DNA from: Bog-473 sp963728845
GTDB lineage: Bacteria; Actinomycetota; Acidimicrobiia; Acidimicrobiales; RAAP-2
Direction: 5' to 3'
DNA length: 64,000 bases
NCBI GenBank assembly: GCA_963728845.1
Contig: CAVSLS010000055.1
Span: 62,001 to 126,000, forward strand
Within the stretch, counting starts at the first letter, position 1. Each line of letters starts with the position of its first letter. The notes below the pieces were generated by a model. That model was given only the letters and a program-made list of their open reading frames with translations, did not search any database and was not told the origin of the DNA. This document shows, one piece after another, positions 7,352 through 16,090 of this stretch. The position numbers were made by a program, and so were the translations under genes.

Positions 7352-8998
7352 CTATGCGCCGGCGCGCAACTGCTCCCGCAGCACGAACTTCTGCACCTTC
7401 CCAGACGCGGTCCTCGGCAGCTCCTCGACGACCCGCAGCTCCTCGGGCCACTTCTGCCGCGCCAGGCCGGCCTCCGACAGGTGCGACCGCACCGTCTCGA
7501 GGTCCGGTGGCGCACTGCCGGGCTGCATGCGGAAGAAGGCACACCCGTGCTCGCCCAGTCGTTCGTCGGGAGCGGCCACCACGGCCACCTCCGCCACGCC
7601 CTTCATGTGGGCCAGCAACTGCTCGACCTCGGCGGCGCTCACGTTCTCGCCCCCCCGGATGATGATGTCCTTCACCCGGTCGGTGATGGTCAGGTAGCCG
7701 TCCGCGTCGATCACGCCGACGTCGCCCGTGCTGAACCAGCCATCCTCGTCGATCGCCGCGGCCGTGAGGGCGGGGTCGGTGTAGCCGGCGAAGCGATCCG
7801 GCCCCCGGGTGAGGATCTCGCCGGGCTGGCCGACCGGGACGTCGCGGCCGTCTTCGTCGACGGTGCGAATCTCGACCCACTCGAGCGGGCAGCCGTCGGT
7901 ATGGATGCGCTTCTCCCGCGGCGCGGTGTGCTGGGAACCCGTCACGGAGGGGTGCTCGGTGCAGCCGTAGGCGCGCACGAGCGAGATCCCGAGCTCGTCC
8001 GCCCGCTCCGCCACCGCGTTGGGGATGGGCGAACCGCCGAGCCCGATGAAGCGCATGAGCTCGACGTGCTCGGGCCCGAACCCGGGGCAGTCCAGCAGGC
8101 TGGTGAAGAAGTACGTGGAGCCGCTCCCGGCCGCGATCTGTTCCTCGACCATGGCGCGCAGGACGGTCGGCGGGTCCCAGCCGTCGATCAGGAAGATCGG
8201 CTTGCCGCCGACGAGCGGGCACAGCAGGCCGCCCAACATCCCGATGGCGTGGCCGACGGGGGCGCCGACGAGGCTCGGTCGGTCGCGCATGGCCTGGTGA
8301 CCAGTGAGCTGGCGCACCTCGCAGCCGATCGTGCGGTGGGTGTGCACGACCCCCTTGGGGTCGGCGGTGGTCCCCGACGTGTAGGCGATCAGGGCAGCAG
8401 TGTCGGGGTCGACCGGAGCCGGGCCGTCGATCGGCTCGGCATGCCGCAGCTCGTCGAAGGGGATCAGCCCGGTCTCGAACGAGGCCTCGCTGTCGTCCTC
8501 GGGGTCGCCCACGACGATCACGTGCTCCAGGTCGCTCAGCCCGTCGCGAATCGTCGCCAGCTCGGCCAGGTAGTCGCGCTTGCCGAAGCGGGACACGATG
8601 ATGAGCGCCCGGGCCCCGCTCTGCCGCAGGATGAAGCCCACTTCCTTGGGCCCGTAGAAGTGCACGATCGGCACGAGGGTCACGCCGAGCATGGCGCAGG
8701 CGTAGAAGGTGATCGCCGCCTCCACCCAGTTGGGCAGCTGGAAGGCGACGACGTCACCGGGACCCAGCCCGAGGACGCGCAGGCCGCCCGCCACGCGGAG
8801 CGCGTCGTCGTAGACGTCACCGACCGTGCCGAGGTAGGGATGGGTCGGCGACCAGATGCGGAGGCGCCGGCTCGGGTCCTCGAGCAAGGCGTCGCTCAGG
8901 AACTGGCCGAGGGAGCGGTCGTCCCACGCGCCTTCGGTCCGGTAGCGCTCGGCCAACGCCGCCGGGACCGGGCAGAGCTCGAAGCGGGCCCCGGTCAC
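7352..8998 (-). CDS. Acyl-CoA synthetase (AMP-forming ligase)
   Basis: A 548-residue member of the ANL family, which activates carboxylic acids with ATP and CoA through an acyl-adenylate. AYTSGTTADPKGVVHTHR is the P-loop-like A3 motif. YGCTEHPS is the A5 region, GWFSTGDVG the A7 region, and DRVKDIIIRGGENVSAAE the A8 hinge; PRTASGKVQKF supplies the catalytic C-terminal lysine. GTG 8998 overlaps the TGA of the acyl-CoA dehydrogenase (GTGA), so the two are translationally coupled. The protein therefore probably makes the acyl-CoA that the dehydrogenase oxidises. The substrate cannot be read from the sequence; medium-chain, branched or aromatic acids are all possible. Confidence 0.85.
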   Translation of the reverse strand: MTGARFELCPVPAALAERYRTEGAWDDRSLGQFLSDALLEDPSRRLRIWSPTHPYLGTVGDVYDDALRVAGGLRVLGLGPGDVVAFQLPNWVEAAITFYACAMLGVTLVPIVHFYGPKEVGFILRQSGARALIIVSRFGKRDYLAELATIRDGLSDLEHVIVVGDPEDDSEASFETGLIPFDELRHAEPIDGPAPVDPDTAALIAYTSGTTADPKGVVHTHRTIGCEVRQLTGHQAMRDRPSLVGAPVGHAIGMLGGLLCPLVGGKPIFLIDGWDPPTVLRAMVEEQIAAGSGSTYFFTSLLDCPGFGPEHVELMRFIGLGGSPIPNAVAERADELGISLVRAYGCTEHPSVTGSQHTAPREKRIHTDGCPLEWVEIRTVDEDGRDVPVGQPGEILTRGPDRFAGYTDPALTAAAIDEDGWFSTGDVGVIDADGYLTITDRVKDIIIRGGENVSAAEVEQLLAHMKGVAEVAVVAAPDERLGEHGCAFFRMQPGSAPPDLETVRSHLSEAGLARQKWPEELRVVEELPRTASGKVQKFVLREQLRAGA

Positions 8999-10113
8999 GC
9001 CGACTCGATGAAGAACGCGGCCAGCCGCCGGTGCTGAGCCCCTCTGCCGCCGAAGAGGATCTCGTTCTGCTTCACGCGCTTGAAGAGGAAGTGGGCATCG
9101 TTGGCCCAGGTGAAGCCGACGCCACCGTGCAGCTGGATGTCGTCCCCGGTCACACGCACGCCGGCCTCCGCGGCGTAGCCGGCGGCCATGGCCGCGGCCT
9201 GGGCCCGCTCGGGTGCCTCCGTGTCCGACGCCCAGGCGGCGAACTGGAACCCCGCCCGGGCCATCTCGACCTGCTGGAACATCTCGACGAGGCGATGGCG
9301 CACCGACTGGTACGTCGCCACCGGCTTGTCGAAGACGATGCGCTCGGACGTGTAGGCGATCGCCTCGGACAGCGCCCGGTCGGCCGCGCCGACGTTCTCT
9401 GCCGCGAGGGCGACCGCCATGTCGTCCTGGACGCGTTGCCACAGACTCGTGTGGTTCCCGGGCGGCCCGAGCGGCACGACCGGTGCGTCGTCGAGCACCA
9501 GGCGGGCCAGCTTGCGGGTGGGGTCGAGCGACGGCACGAGCTCGGCCCGGGCGCCGGGTGCCACGCCGGCGGAATCGAACTCGAGCAGGTACGAGCGCAA
9601 CCCCTCCTCGCTCCGGGCCGCCACGATCGCCCAGTCGGCGGTGTGACCGTCGACCACGGCCGGCTTCTCGCCGCTCAGCACCCACCGCGCGCCCTTGCGA
9701 CGGACCCGCGTCCGCACCGTGCCGAGCGGCTCGCCGTGCCCCTCCTCGCCGAGCGCGATGGTGCCACGGCGGGTGCCGTCGGCGAGGTCGCTGAGGAGCT
9801 CGGTGGCGCCGAGGGCCCGGGCGGCCAGCGGGGCGGCCACCGCGGCGGAGAAGAACGGCCCGGGCACCGGGATCCGGCCCATCTGCTCCAGGACGATGCA
9901 CGTCTCGAGCAGGCCGGCGCCGGTGCCGCCGATCTCCGCCGGCACCAAGAGGCCCGTCCACCCGAGATCGACGAGCGTGGACCACAGCGCGGGCGTGATG
10001 CCCGCCGGGTCGTCCGCCAGTTGGCGCAGGAGCTCGGGCCCGCACTCGCGCTCGAGCGCCGTGCGCGCCACCTCCTGCAGTGCGAGCTGCTCCTCGTCGT
10101 ACGTGAAGTCCAC
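8995..10113 (-). CDS. Acyl-CoA dehydrogenase
   Basis: 372 residues with the full acyl-CoA dehydrogenase fold: N-terminal helices (MDFTYDEEQLALQEVARTAL), a middle beta domain and a C-terminal helical bundle with AIAYTSERIVFDKPVATYQS and DIQLHGGVGFTWANDAHFLF. An FAD flavoprotein that introduces the alpha-beta double bond in an acyl-CoA. It is the first gene of a two-gene operon with the CoA ligase. A second dehydrogenase is divergent at 10246. Actinobacteria often encode paired FadE proteins that form heterotetramers, so the two may be partners. The palindromic operator at 10201 lies 88 bases upstream. Confidence 0.88.
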   Translation of the reverse strand: MDFTYDEEQLALQEVARTALERECGPELLRQLADDPAGITPALWSTLVDLGWTGLLVPAEIGGTGAGLLETCIVLEQMGRIPVPGPFFSAAVAAPLAARALGATELLSDLADGTRRGTIALGEEGHGEPLGTVRTRVRRKGARWVLSGEKPAVVDGHTADWAIVAARSEEGLRSYLLEFDSAGVAPGARAELVPSLDPTRKLARLVLDDAPVVPLGPPGNHTSLWQRVQDDMAVALAAENVGAADRALSEAIAYTSERIVFDKPVATYQSVRHRLVEMFQQVEMARAGFQFAAWASDTEAPERAQAAAMAAGYAAEAGVRVTGDDIQLHGGVGFTWANDAHFLFKRVKQNEILFGGRGAQHRRLAAFFIESA

Positions 10114-10200
10114 GGCCTCCCCTACTCCAGCGTGCTGCTACTCCGGCGTGCTGCTACACCGGCGTCCCGGCGACTCCGGCGTCCCGGCGTCACCTGAACC

Positions 10201-10214
10201 TGACACCGGCGTCA
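10201..10214. promoter_or_regulatory. TGAC-N6-GTCA operator, site 1
   Basis: TGACACCGGCGTCA, flanked CC..CAG, in the divergent promoter between the acyl-CoA dehydrogenase genes at 10113(-) and 10246(+). It matches six other sites in the window (17978, 24801, 24903, 38751, 41914, 61012). Inferred TetR operator. Confidence 0.6.
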
Positions 10215-10245
10215 CAGTACACGTCGGTCCGCTACCCTTCCCCCC

Positions 10246-11463
10246 GTGGATTTTGCCCTGTCGCCCGAGGACGAGAAGTTCCGCGACGAGCTCCGGTCGT
10301 GGCTGGACGAGAACCTGCCGCCGTTCCTGGAGGCCGAGTCCCTCGGGGACGATGCAAGCCTCTCGGGCGAGGCGAGCCAGCTACGGCGCCAGAAGTGGCA
10401 ACGCAAGCTGCACGAAGGTGGGTGGGCGGCCATCCACTGGGGCCCCGAGTACGCCAACGGGCGCACCATCAACGCCATGCAGCGCCTCCTCTACTCCGAG
10501 GTGATGGCCGAGTACCGGACGCCGGGCATGTTCAACACGAACGGGATCTGGCAGATCGGGCCAATGATCATCGCCTGGGGCACCGAGGAGCAGAAGGCGC
10601 GCTGGCTGCCTTCCATCCTCGAGGCCGAGGAGCACTGGTGCCAGGGCTTCAGCGAGCCCATGGCGGGGAACGACCTCGCCAACCTGCGCACGACGGCCGT
10701 CTACGACGCGGACGCCGACGAGTACGTCGTGAACGGCTCGAAGATCTGGATCAGCTCGGCGCACCTGGCGACGTGGGGGCTGTTCCTGTTGCGCACCGAC
10801 CCGACCGCCATTGAGCGGGGGAAGAAGCACGAGGGGATCACGGCGTTCATCCTCAACCTGAAGACGCCGGGGATCGACGTGCGGCCGATCCGCGACATGG
10901 CGGGAGAGGAGCTGTTCAACGAGATCTTCTTCACCGACGTGCGCATCCCGGCGTCGTGGCGCCTCGGCGACGAAGGCGCCGGCTGGATGGTCGCCATGGG
11001 GACGCTCGGCTACGAGCGGGTCGGCATCGCGTCACAGATCGCCATCCTCGCCGCCGACCTGCGGGCGGTCGTCGAGGCCGCCCGCAGCGTCAACCCGGGC
11101 GCGCTCGAAGACCCGTCACTGCGGGACCGCATCGCGAAGATCTGGACCGAGATCGAGCTCGCCCGCCTGCTGTCCCTCCGTGCGCTGTCCAAGATCATGA
11201 AGGGCGAGAAGAACTGGCCCGAGGTGCCCTTCGCCAAGCTCTCGTGGTCGTCCATGGCCCAGACCCTGGCCGAGCTGGCCGTCGACCTGCTCGGCCCCGC
11301 GGGCGCGCTGGCGCGGGGCGGACCCGATTCGGTCGACCGGGGCAAGTGGACCCGCCTCTACGCGTTCCAGCGCTACTCGACGATCGGCGGGGGCTCCACC
11401 GAGATCCAGAAGAACATCATCGCCGACCGCGCCATTGCCATGCCCGGCAAGTCCCGCGCCTGA
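10246..11463 (+). CDS. Acyl-CoA dehydrogenase
   Basis: 405 residues from GTG 10246. It has the long-form FadE layout: MDFALSPEDEKFRDELRSWL at the N-terminus, WCQGFSEPMAGNDLANLRT (substrate/FAD loop) and YSTIGGGSTEIQKNIIADRA at the C-terminus, typical of the FAD-binding 'GG.tEI.k..Ia' motif. It oxidises an acyl-CoA to the trans-2-enoyl-CoA. Divergent from the 372-residue paralogue, and possibly its heteromeric partner. The thiolase-like gene follows after 10 bases and is likely co-transcribed. The operator 32 bases upstream of the start suggests TetR control. Confidence 0.88.
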   Translation: MDFALSPEDEKFRDELRSWLDENLPPFLEAESLGDDASLSGEASQLRRQKWQRKLHEGGWAAIHWGPEYANGRTINAMQRLLYSEVMAEYRTPGMFNTNGIWQIGPMIIAWGTEEQKARWLPSILEAEEHWCQGFSEPMAGNDLANLRTTAVYDADADEYVVNGSKIWISSAHLATWGLFLLRTDPTAIERGKKHEGITAFILNLKTPGIDVRPIRDMAGEELFNEIFFTDVRIPASWRLGDEGAGWMVAMGTLGYERVGIASQIAILAADLRAVVEAARSVNPGALEDPSLRDRIAKIWTEIELARLLSLRALSKIMKGEKNWPEVPFAKLSWSSMAQTLAELAVDLLGPAGALARGGPDSVDRGKWTRLYAFQRYSTIGGGSTEIQKNIIADRAIAMPGKSRA

Positions 11464-11473
11464 CGACGCATCG

Positions 11474-12997
11474 TTGAGCGCCGACCCCCGCGCCGCCTGC
11501 ATCATCGGTGTCGCCCGCCACACCTGGCACCCCGACGACGCCGACGTCGTGTCCGGCGGCGGCGCGGCGCCCGAGCCACTCGACATGTGGGAGCGGATGG
11601 CGCGCGCGGCGGCGGACGATGCCGCGGCGACGGCGGCCGACGGGACGGGCATCGTCGGCGCCCTCGAGAGCATCGACGTCGTCTACTCGCAGTCCTGGCA
11701 GTACGACGACGCGGTGACCCGGCTCGCCGAGCGACTGGGCGCGTCGCCGGCGCGGCGGCGCTACTCGGGCATCGGGGGATCGGTGCCCCACGTGCTGGCC
11801 ACCGAGGTGGCCCGGGAGATCCGGGCAGGCAGCCTCGACCTGGCGCTGCTCGTCGGCGCGGAGGCGTTGGCCACGGTCCGCCGCCTGAAGAAGGCGGGCG
11901 AGCGGCCGCAGTGGTCGTACCGGCCGGCGGAGAAGCGTCCGTTCCCGATGGACATGGACTTCCACCCCTCCGAGATCAGCCACTCGGTCTTCGAGGCCTA
12001 CCTGACGTTCGCGCTCTTCGACAACGCCCGGCGGGCGCGGCTGGGCCGGGGGCTCGACGCGCATCGAGCGGCGCTGGGGCGCCTGATGGCGCCCATGACC
12101 GCGGTGGCGGCCGCCAGCCCGCACGCCTGGTTCCCGGTCGCCCGCAGCGCCGAGGAGATCGTCACCGCGACGAGCGACAACCGCATGGTCGCCTACCCCT
12201 ACACCAAGCTGATGACGGCGATCATGGACGTCGACATGTCCGCCGCCCTCGTGCTGGCCAGCGCCGAGCGGGCGGACGCCCTCGGCGTGCCCGAGGAACG
12301 GCGCGTCTACCTGCGCGGGTGGGGCTACGCCGAGGACCCGCCCCACGTGGCCGGGCATCCCGAGCTGTGGCGCTCTCCCGCCATGGCGGCTGCGGCGCGC
12401 TCCGCCCTCGACGGGGCGGGCATCGGCGCGGACGACGTGGCCCATCTCGACCTGTACTCGTGCTTCGCGTCCTCGGTCTGCTTCGGGCTCGACGCGCTCG
12501 GCATCCCCGAGGACGACCCCCGGGCGGGCGCGGTGACCCAGACCGGCGCGCTGCCCTACCACGGCGGCCCGGGGTCGAACTACATGACCCACTCCCTGGC
12601 CGCCATGGCCGAGACGTTGCGCGGCGACCCCGGCTCCTTCGGTCTGGTGAGCGGGGTCGGGATGCACATGCAGAAGCACGCCTACGGCGTGTGGTCGACG
12701 ACGCCGGGTGCGCGGCCACCGGGCGACCCGCCGCTGTACGCCGCCGCTGCCGAGCCGGTCGGGATCGTCACCTCCCCGGAGGGACCGGCCACCGTCGCCA
12801 CCTATGCCGTGCTGCACGGGCGCGACGGGGAGCCGGAGCGGGCCCTGCTGCTCTGCGACCTGCCCGGGGGCGGGCGCTGCTACGCCGAGCTCGACGGCGG
12901 GGCGCCGGTGCTGGCGCACGTGGAGGTCGACGAGCTGATCGGGTGCACGGTCACGCTCACTCCGCACGACCAGGTCAACGTGGCCCGGCTGCCCTGA
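11474..12997 (+). CDS. Thiolase-like protein with extra C-terminal domain (TLP1 type)
   Basis: About 507 residues, with TTG 11474 the likeliest start. The thiolase fold is visible in GALESIDVVYSQSWQYDD, LALLVGAEALATVRRLKK, DLYSCFASSV and YHGGPGSNYMTHSLAAMAET. The last 80 residues (VTSPEGPATVATYAVLHGRD onward) form a beta-rich extra domain as in mycobacterial thiolase-like protein type 1. The position of the usual nucleophilic cysteine reads YSGIGGSVPHVL, with no Cys, so ordinary thiolytic activity is doubtful. It may bind acyl-CoA or have a modified activity. It follows the dehydrogenase by 10 bases and probably shares its transcript. Confidence 0.75.
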   Translation: MSADPRAACIIGVARHTWHPDDADVVSGGGAAPEPLDMWERMARAAADDAAATAADGTGIVGALESIDVVYSQSWQYDDAVTRLAERLGASPARRRYSGIGGSVPHVLATEVAREIRAGSLDLALLVGAEALATVRRLKKAGERPQWSYRPAEKRPFPMDMDFHPSEISHSVFEAYLTFALFDNARRARLGRGLDAHRAALGRLMAPMTAVAAASPHAWFPVARSAEEIVTATSDNRMVAYPYTKLMTAIMDVDMSAALVLASAERADALGVPEERRVYLRGWGYAEDPPHVAGHPELWRSPAMAAAARSALDGAGIGADDVAHLDLYSCFASSVCFGLDALGIPEDDPRAGAVTQTGALPYHGGPGSNYMTHSLAAMAETLRGDPGSFGLVSGVGMHMQKHAYGVWSTTPGARPPGDPPLYAAAAEPVGIVTSPEGPATVATYAVLHGRDGEPERALLLCDLPGGGRCYAELDGGAPVLAHVEVDELIGCTVTLTPHDQVNVARLP

Positions 12998-13018
12998 ACC
13001 CGCGGTGAGGCGGGTGGT

Positions 13019-14078
13019 GTGACGGAACGTGTCGTCGGTGGCCTCGACGGCTGCCGGGCCGGGTGGGTCCTCGTCACCGTGCCGGCCGACGACGCCGCCG
13101 GGGCAGAGGTGCTCGACGTCAGCGTCGTGGCCAACGTCGACACCGTCCGCACGGATCTGGAGGCCGGCCGGCTGGTCGCTGCCGCCATCGACATCCCGAT
13201 CGGGCTTCCCTCCCGCGAGCCGCGCGCATGTGACCGCGAGGCGCGCCGGCTGCTCGGCCCGCGACGCAGCTCCGTGTTCCCGGCCCCGGTGCGCAGCGCG
13301 CTCGCGGTGGGGACCTACGCCCAGAGCTGCGCCGCGTCCCGCCGCACCTGCGGCCGGGCCCTCTCGAGGCAGCTGTACAACATCTTGCCCAAGATCCGCG
13401 AGGTCGATGCGCTGCAGTCGTCCGCCCTCCAGGCCCAGCTCTTCGAGATGCATCCCGAGCTCAGCTTCACCGTCCTCGCCGGCACCCCGATGCGGTTCAA
13501 CAAGCGCACGGCGGACGGCCGGGCCGAACGGGTGTCCGCCCTGCGCACCGCCTTCGGCGACCTCTCCCCCGTCCTCGGCACGCCGCCGGCCGGGGCAAAA
13601 CCGGACGACGTGCTCGATGCGCTGGTCGGCGCCTGGACGGCCCGCCGCTGGTGTCCGCCCTGCGCACCGCCTTCGGCGAGCTCTCCCCCGTCCTCGGCAC
13701 GCCGCCGGCCGGGGCAAAACCGGACGATGTGCTCGATGCGCTGGTCGGCGCCTGGACGGCCCGCCGCTTCGTGGCGCGCCGCGACTGCGGCTCGGCGACG
13801 AGGCCGGACGAAGGGGATGCCGCCCTGCGCACCGCCTTCGGCGACCTCTCCCCCGTCCTCGGCACGCCGCCGGCCGGGGCAAAACCGGACGACGTGCTCG
13901 ATGCGCTGGTCGGCGCCTGGACGGCCCGCCGTTTCGTGGCGCTCGTGATCTGCGGCTCGGTGGCGCGTCTGCTCGTAGTTGGCTTCAGCAACTCGACGGC
14001 CCGCCGTTCATCACGCCGCCATCTGCGCTCGGTGGAGCGCTGGACCGACGGGGACTGCGGATGGAGATCATCGCCTGA
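13019..14078 (+). pseudogene. DUF429 (RNase H-like) protein with internally triplicated C-terminus
   Basis: GTG 13019 opens GGLDGCRAGWV, then AIDIPIGLPSREPRACDREA, SSVFPAPVRSAL, QLYNILPKIREVD and FEMHPELSF. These are the conserved blocks of DUF429, a predicted RNase H-fold nuclease-like family of about 230 residues. The C-terminal segment SALRTAFGDLSPVL..AGAKPDDVLDALVGAWTARR then occurs three times (about 13532, 13651 and 13820). The first junction also shifts the frame. A family-like ending (LRMEIIA, TGA 14076-14078) survives in a third frame. The native protein probably had one copy; two extra copies arose by tandem duplication or misassembly. Confidence 0.65.
13532..13968 (+). repeat. Three direct repeats of about 115 bp inside the DUF429 gene
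   Basis: CCGCCCTGCGCACCGCCTTC begins copies at 13536, 13655 and 13820 (periods 119 and 165). Each runs through GCCGGGGCAAAACCGGACGA to GGCCCGCCG. Copies 2 and 3 also share the following GCGACTGCGGCTCGG-like tail. Copies differ by only a few bases, so the duplications are recent. Short microhomologies (GGCCCGCCG, GGTGTCCGCC) sit at the junctions. Confidence 0.85.
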
Positions 14079-14236
14079 GCCCGCCACGAAATGGTCGAAC
14101 GCCTGTCGGGACCGGGTCTGACCGCCGCGGGCCTGCATCACTGCCTCAACCCCCCGCACGGTCCAAAAGGTTGCCCCGACCCGCCAAGATCGTCCTCACC
14201 AGGGAGTTTCCATGCCCGGGCGAGCGAGGCGCCGCG

Positions 14237-14671
14237 CTAGCCGGCGCGGCGGAAGTCGAGGAACTCCGAGACCCGCAGCAGGCGGAGGAAACCACGGAGA
14301 AGGAGTGGGACGTGCTGGCGGTGCGGGTCGGTCACCAACTCGGGCTCGGCGAGCTCGTACTCGCGGCGCCGTGTGACGAGCCGGACCGCGCCGTGGGCGA
14401 GCGCGTTCTGCACCCAGTCCGACGCCCGGCCGTAGGTCAGGGCGATCCGGAACCCGTCCTTCGTGCGGAACACGATGACCGGGGTGCGATAGACGTTCCG
14501 GGTGCGGCGGCCCACGTGGATCACGATGCCCAGGCCGGGCACGAAGCCGGCCAGGTGGATGGAGACCTTGTTCGTGACCGCCCGGTTGAGGCGGGCCGTG
14601 CGCCGGCCCAGCCGCGGCGACGGAGGCTGCCGATGCGCCGCAGACGCCCGATGGCCGGAGTGGGCGCTCAT
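14237..14671 (-). CDS. Deazaflavin (F420)-dependent nitroreductase-family protein
   Basis: 144 residues from ATG 14671, which overlaps the TGA of the SDR (ATGA). The split beta-barrel of the Ddn/FDOR family is visible: IHVGRRTRNVYRTPVIVFRT, GFRIALTYGRASDWVQNALA and HGAVRLVTRRREYELAEPEL, followed by a hydrophobic tail. These proteins bind coenzyme F420 and reduce quinones, nitroaromatics or enones; some act on lipids. Coupling to the SDR and the carboxymuconolactone-decarboxylase-like gene suggests joint processing of a cyclic or lipid ketone. Substrate unknown. Confidence 0.78.
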   Translation of the reverse strand: MSAHSGHRASAAHRQPPSPRLGRRTARLNRAVTNKVSIHLAGFVPGLGIVIHVGRRTRNVYRTPVIVFRTKDGFRIALTYGRASDWVQNALAHGAVRLVTRRREYELAEPELVTDPHRQHVPLLLRGFLRLLRVSEFLDFRRAG

Positions 14672-15435
14672 ACCAGTGTCAACCCGCCGTCGACCGCGAG
14701 CACCTGCCCGGTGACGTAGCTGGCCTCGTCCGAGAGCAGGAACACCGCAACTGCCGCCACCTCCCATGCCGTGCCCTGGCGGCCGAGCGGCACCGGCGTG
14801 CGGGTGCGGGAGGGCCGGCCGGCGGAGGCGGCCCGGCCGAGCGGCGTGTCGATGAGCCCCGGAGCGAGCACGTTGGCCCGGATGCCGCGGCGGGCGCCCT
14901 CGACTGCAACGTGGCGGCTGAGGCCGATGAGCCCGGCCTTGGAGGCGTCGTAGGCGGGGATGCGGCTGCCGGGACGGAGCCCGGCCACCGAACCCATGAA
15001 GACGATCGACGCGCCGTCGCGCAAGGTCACGAGAGCGCGGCGCACCAGCATGAAGTGGGACCGCAGGTTGAGGGCGAACGTCCGGTCCCACTCGTCGGGT
15101 GAGGTCCCGGCGACACCCATGCCGAAGCCCGTGCCCACGTTGAGGACGAGCCCGTCGGGAGCGAGGCCCGGCTCGTCGGAGAGCGCGATGCGGCAGCCCT
15201 CCTCGGTCGTCACGTCGGTGACCACCACGGCCGCCTGCCCGCCCTCCTCCGTGATCATGCGCCAGGTCTCCTCGGCCGCCGCCTCGTCGCGGTCGACGCA
15301 CACGACGGACGCCCCCTCCCGCGCCGCGCGCACCGCGATGGCGCGGCCGTTGCCGATCGGCGCATCGGGATCGCGCGAGGGCTGGGTGCCGGCGCCAACC
15401 ACGGTGATGCAGCGGCCCTGGAGGAGCGGGGTCAC
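14668..15435 (-). CDS. Short-chain dehydrogenase/reductase
   Basis: 255 residues from GTG 15435. The cofactor loop is expanded: VVGAGTQPSRDPDAPIGNGR in place of the simple TGxxxGIG. LNVGTGFG stands for the NAG motif, and YDASKAGLIGLS carries the catalytic Tyr-x3-Lys with an upstream Ser (MGSVAG). The ending (ASYVTGQVLAVDGGLTLV) is typical. An NAD(P)-dependent alcohol/ketone oxidoreductase of unknown substrate. Middle gene of an operon with the CMD-like protein (11 bases upstream) and the F420-type reductase (overlap). Confidence 0.85.
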   Translation of the reverse strand: MTPLLQGRCITVVGAGTQPSRDPDAPIGNGRAIAVRAAREGASVVCVDRDEAAAEETWRMITEEGGQAAVVVTDVTTEEGCRIALSDEPGLAPDGLVLNVGTGFGMGVAGTSPDEWDRTFALNLRSHFMLVRRALVTLRDGASIVFMGSVAGLRPGSRIPAYDASKAGLIGLSRHVAVEGARRGIRANVLAPGLIDTPLGRAASAGRPSRTRTPVPLGRQGTAWEVAAVAVFLLSDEASYVTGQVLAVDGGLTLV

Positions 15436-15446
15436 GGCGCCAGCCC

Positions 15447-16029
15447 CTACGCCGCCGGGCCGCCCGGCACGCGCCCGGCGAACACCTCCGCCCGGGGCTC
15501 GAGCTGGATCTGCAGCGAGCGCAGCACGGTCGTCAACATCATGTAGTGGGCGATCAGCATGAGCAGCTCGATCAGCTCGCTCTCGGCCAGCTCGTCCGCC
15601 AGCGCAGCCCAGGTGGCGTCGGACACCGCTCCCGCGTCGGCTGTCTCGTCGACCGCCCGCAGTGCGGCGCCCTCCAACGGCGTCCACGCCGCGGTCTGGA
15701 GGTCGCCCCCCAACGCGGCGAGCTCGGCCGGTGTGATGCCCGCTGCCTCGCCCATCTCGATGTGGTGGGCCCACTCGTACCGCCCGCCGAAGCGGGAGGC
15801 CGTGCGGAGGATCACCAGCTCGCGGAGCCGGCCCGGCAGCCGACCCGACAGCAGCGCACCGCCGAAAGCCGAGCCAGCGCCGGAACAGCTCGGGATCGGC
15901 CCGGCCCAGGGTGGCGAAGATGTGCATCGGCTCCTCGGTCCCGCCGGGAGAGAGCTCCAGCACCCTCGTCAGCCGCTCGTCCCATTCGCCGGCCGGGAGG
16001 GGCGGAAGGCGGGGACCGGTCTCTGGCAT
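15447..16029 (-). CDS. Carboxymuconolactone decarboxylase (AhpD-like) family protein, one frameshift
   Basis: ATG 16029 opens MPETGPRLPPLPAGEWDERL and continues to ADPELFRRWLGF. An extra T in TTT near 15867 shifts the frame. The next frame restores GGALLSGRLPGRLRELV, then ILRTASRFGGRYEWAHHIEM, the conserved CMD signature ('RtasR..gYEW.hH'). There is no CxxC pair, so it is not a peroxidase-type AhpD and is closer to the decarboxylase or lactone-hydrolase branch. Total length about 193 residues is normal. First gene of the operon with the SDR and F420-type reductase. The indel is probably a base-calling error. Confidence 0.75.
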
Positions 16030-16090
16030 CGCCGCATCGTAGGTCCGCGGTCCGCGCCGGGTCTTCTCACATGGCCCCGCCGCCCGGCCG

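Noticed and set aside
7130..9037. A 635-codon plus frame opposite the CoA ligase
   Set aside because: Antisense shadow; no recognisable domain and composition typical of reverse-complemented GC-rich code.
7352..10045. An 897-codon minus frame apparently fusing a dehydrogenase region to the CoA ligase
   Set aside because: Only its last 548 codons are real. The upstream part is the wrong frame of the acyl-CoA dehydrogenase, which has its own good frame and a GTGA junction.
11417..13882. An 821-codon minus frame opposite the thiolase-like and DUF429 genes
   Set aside because: Low-complexity Arg/Gly/His translation without motifs; the plus strand holds recognisable proteins.
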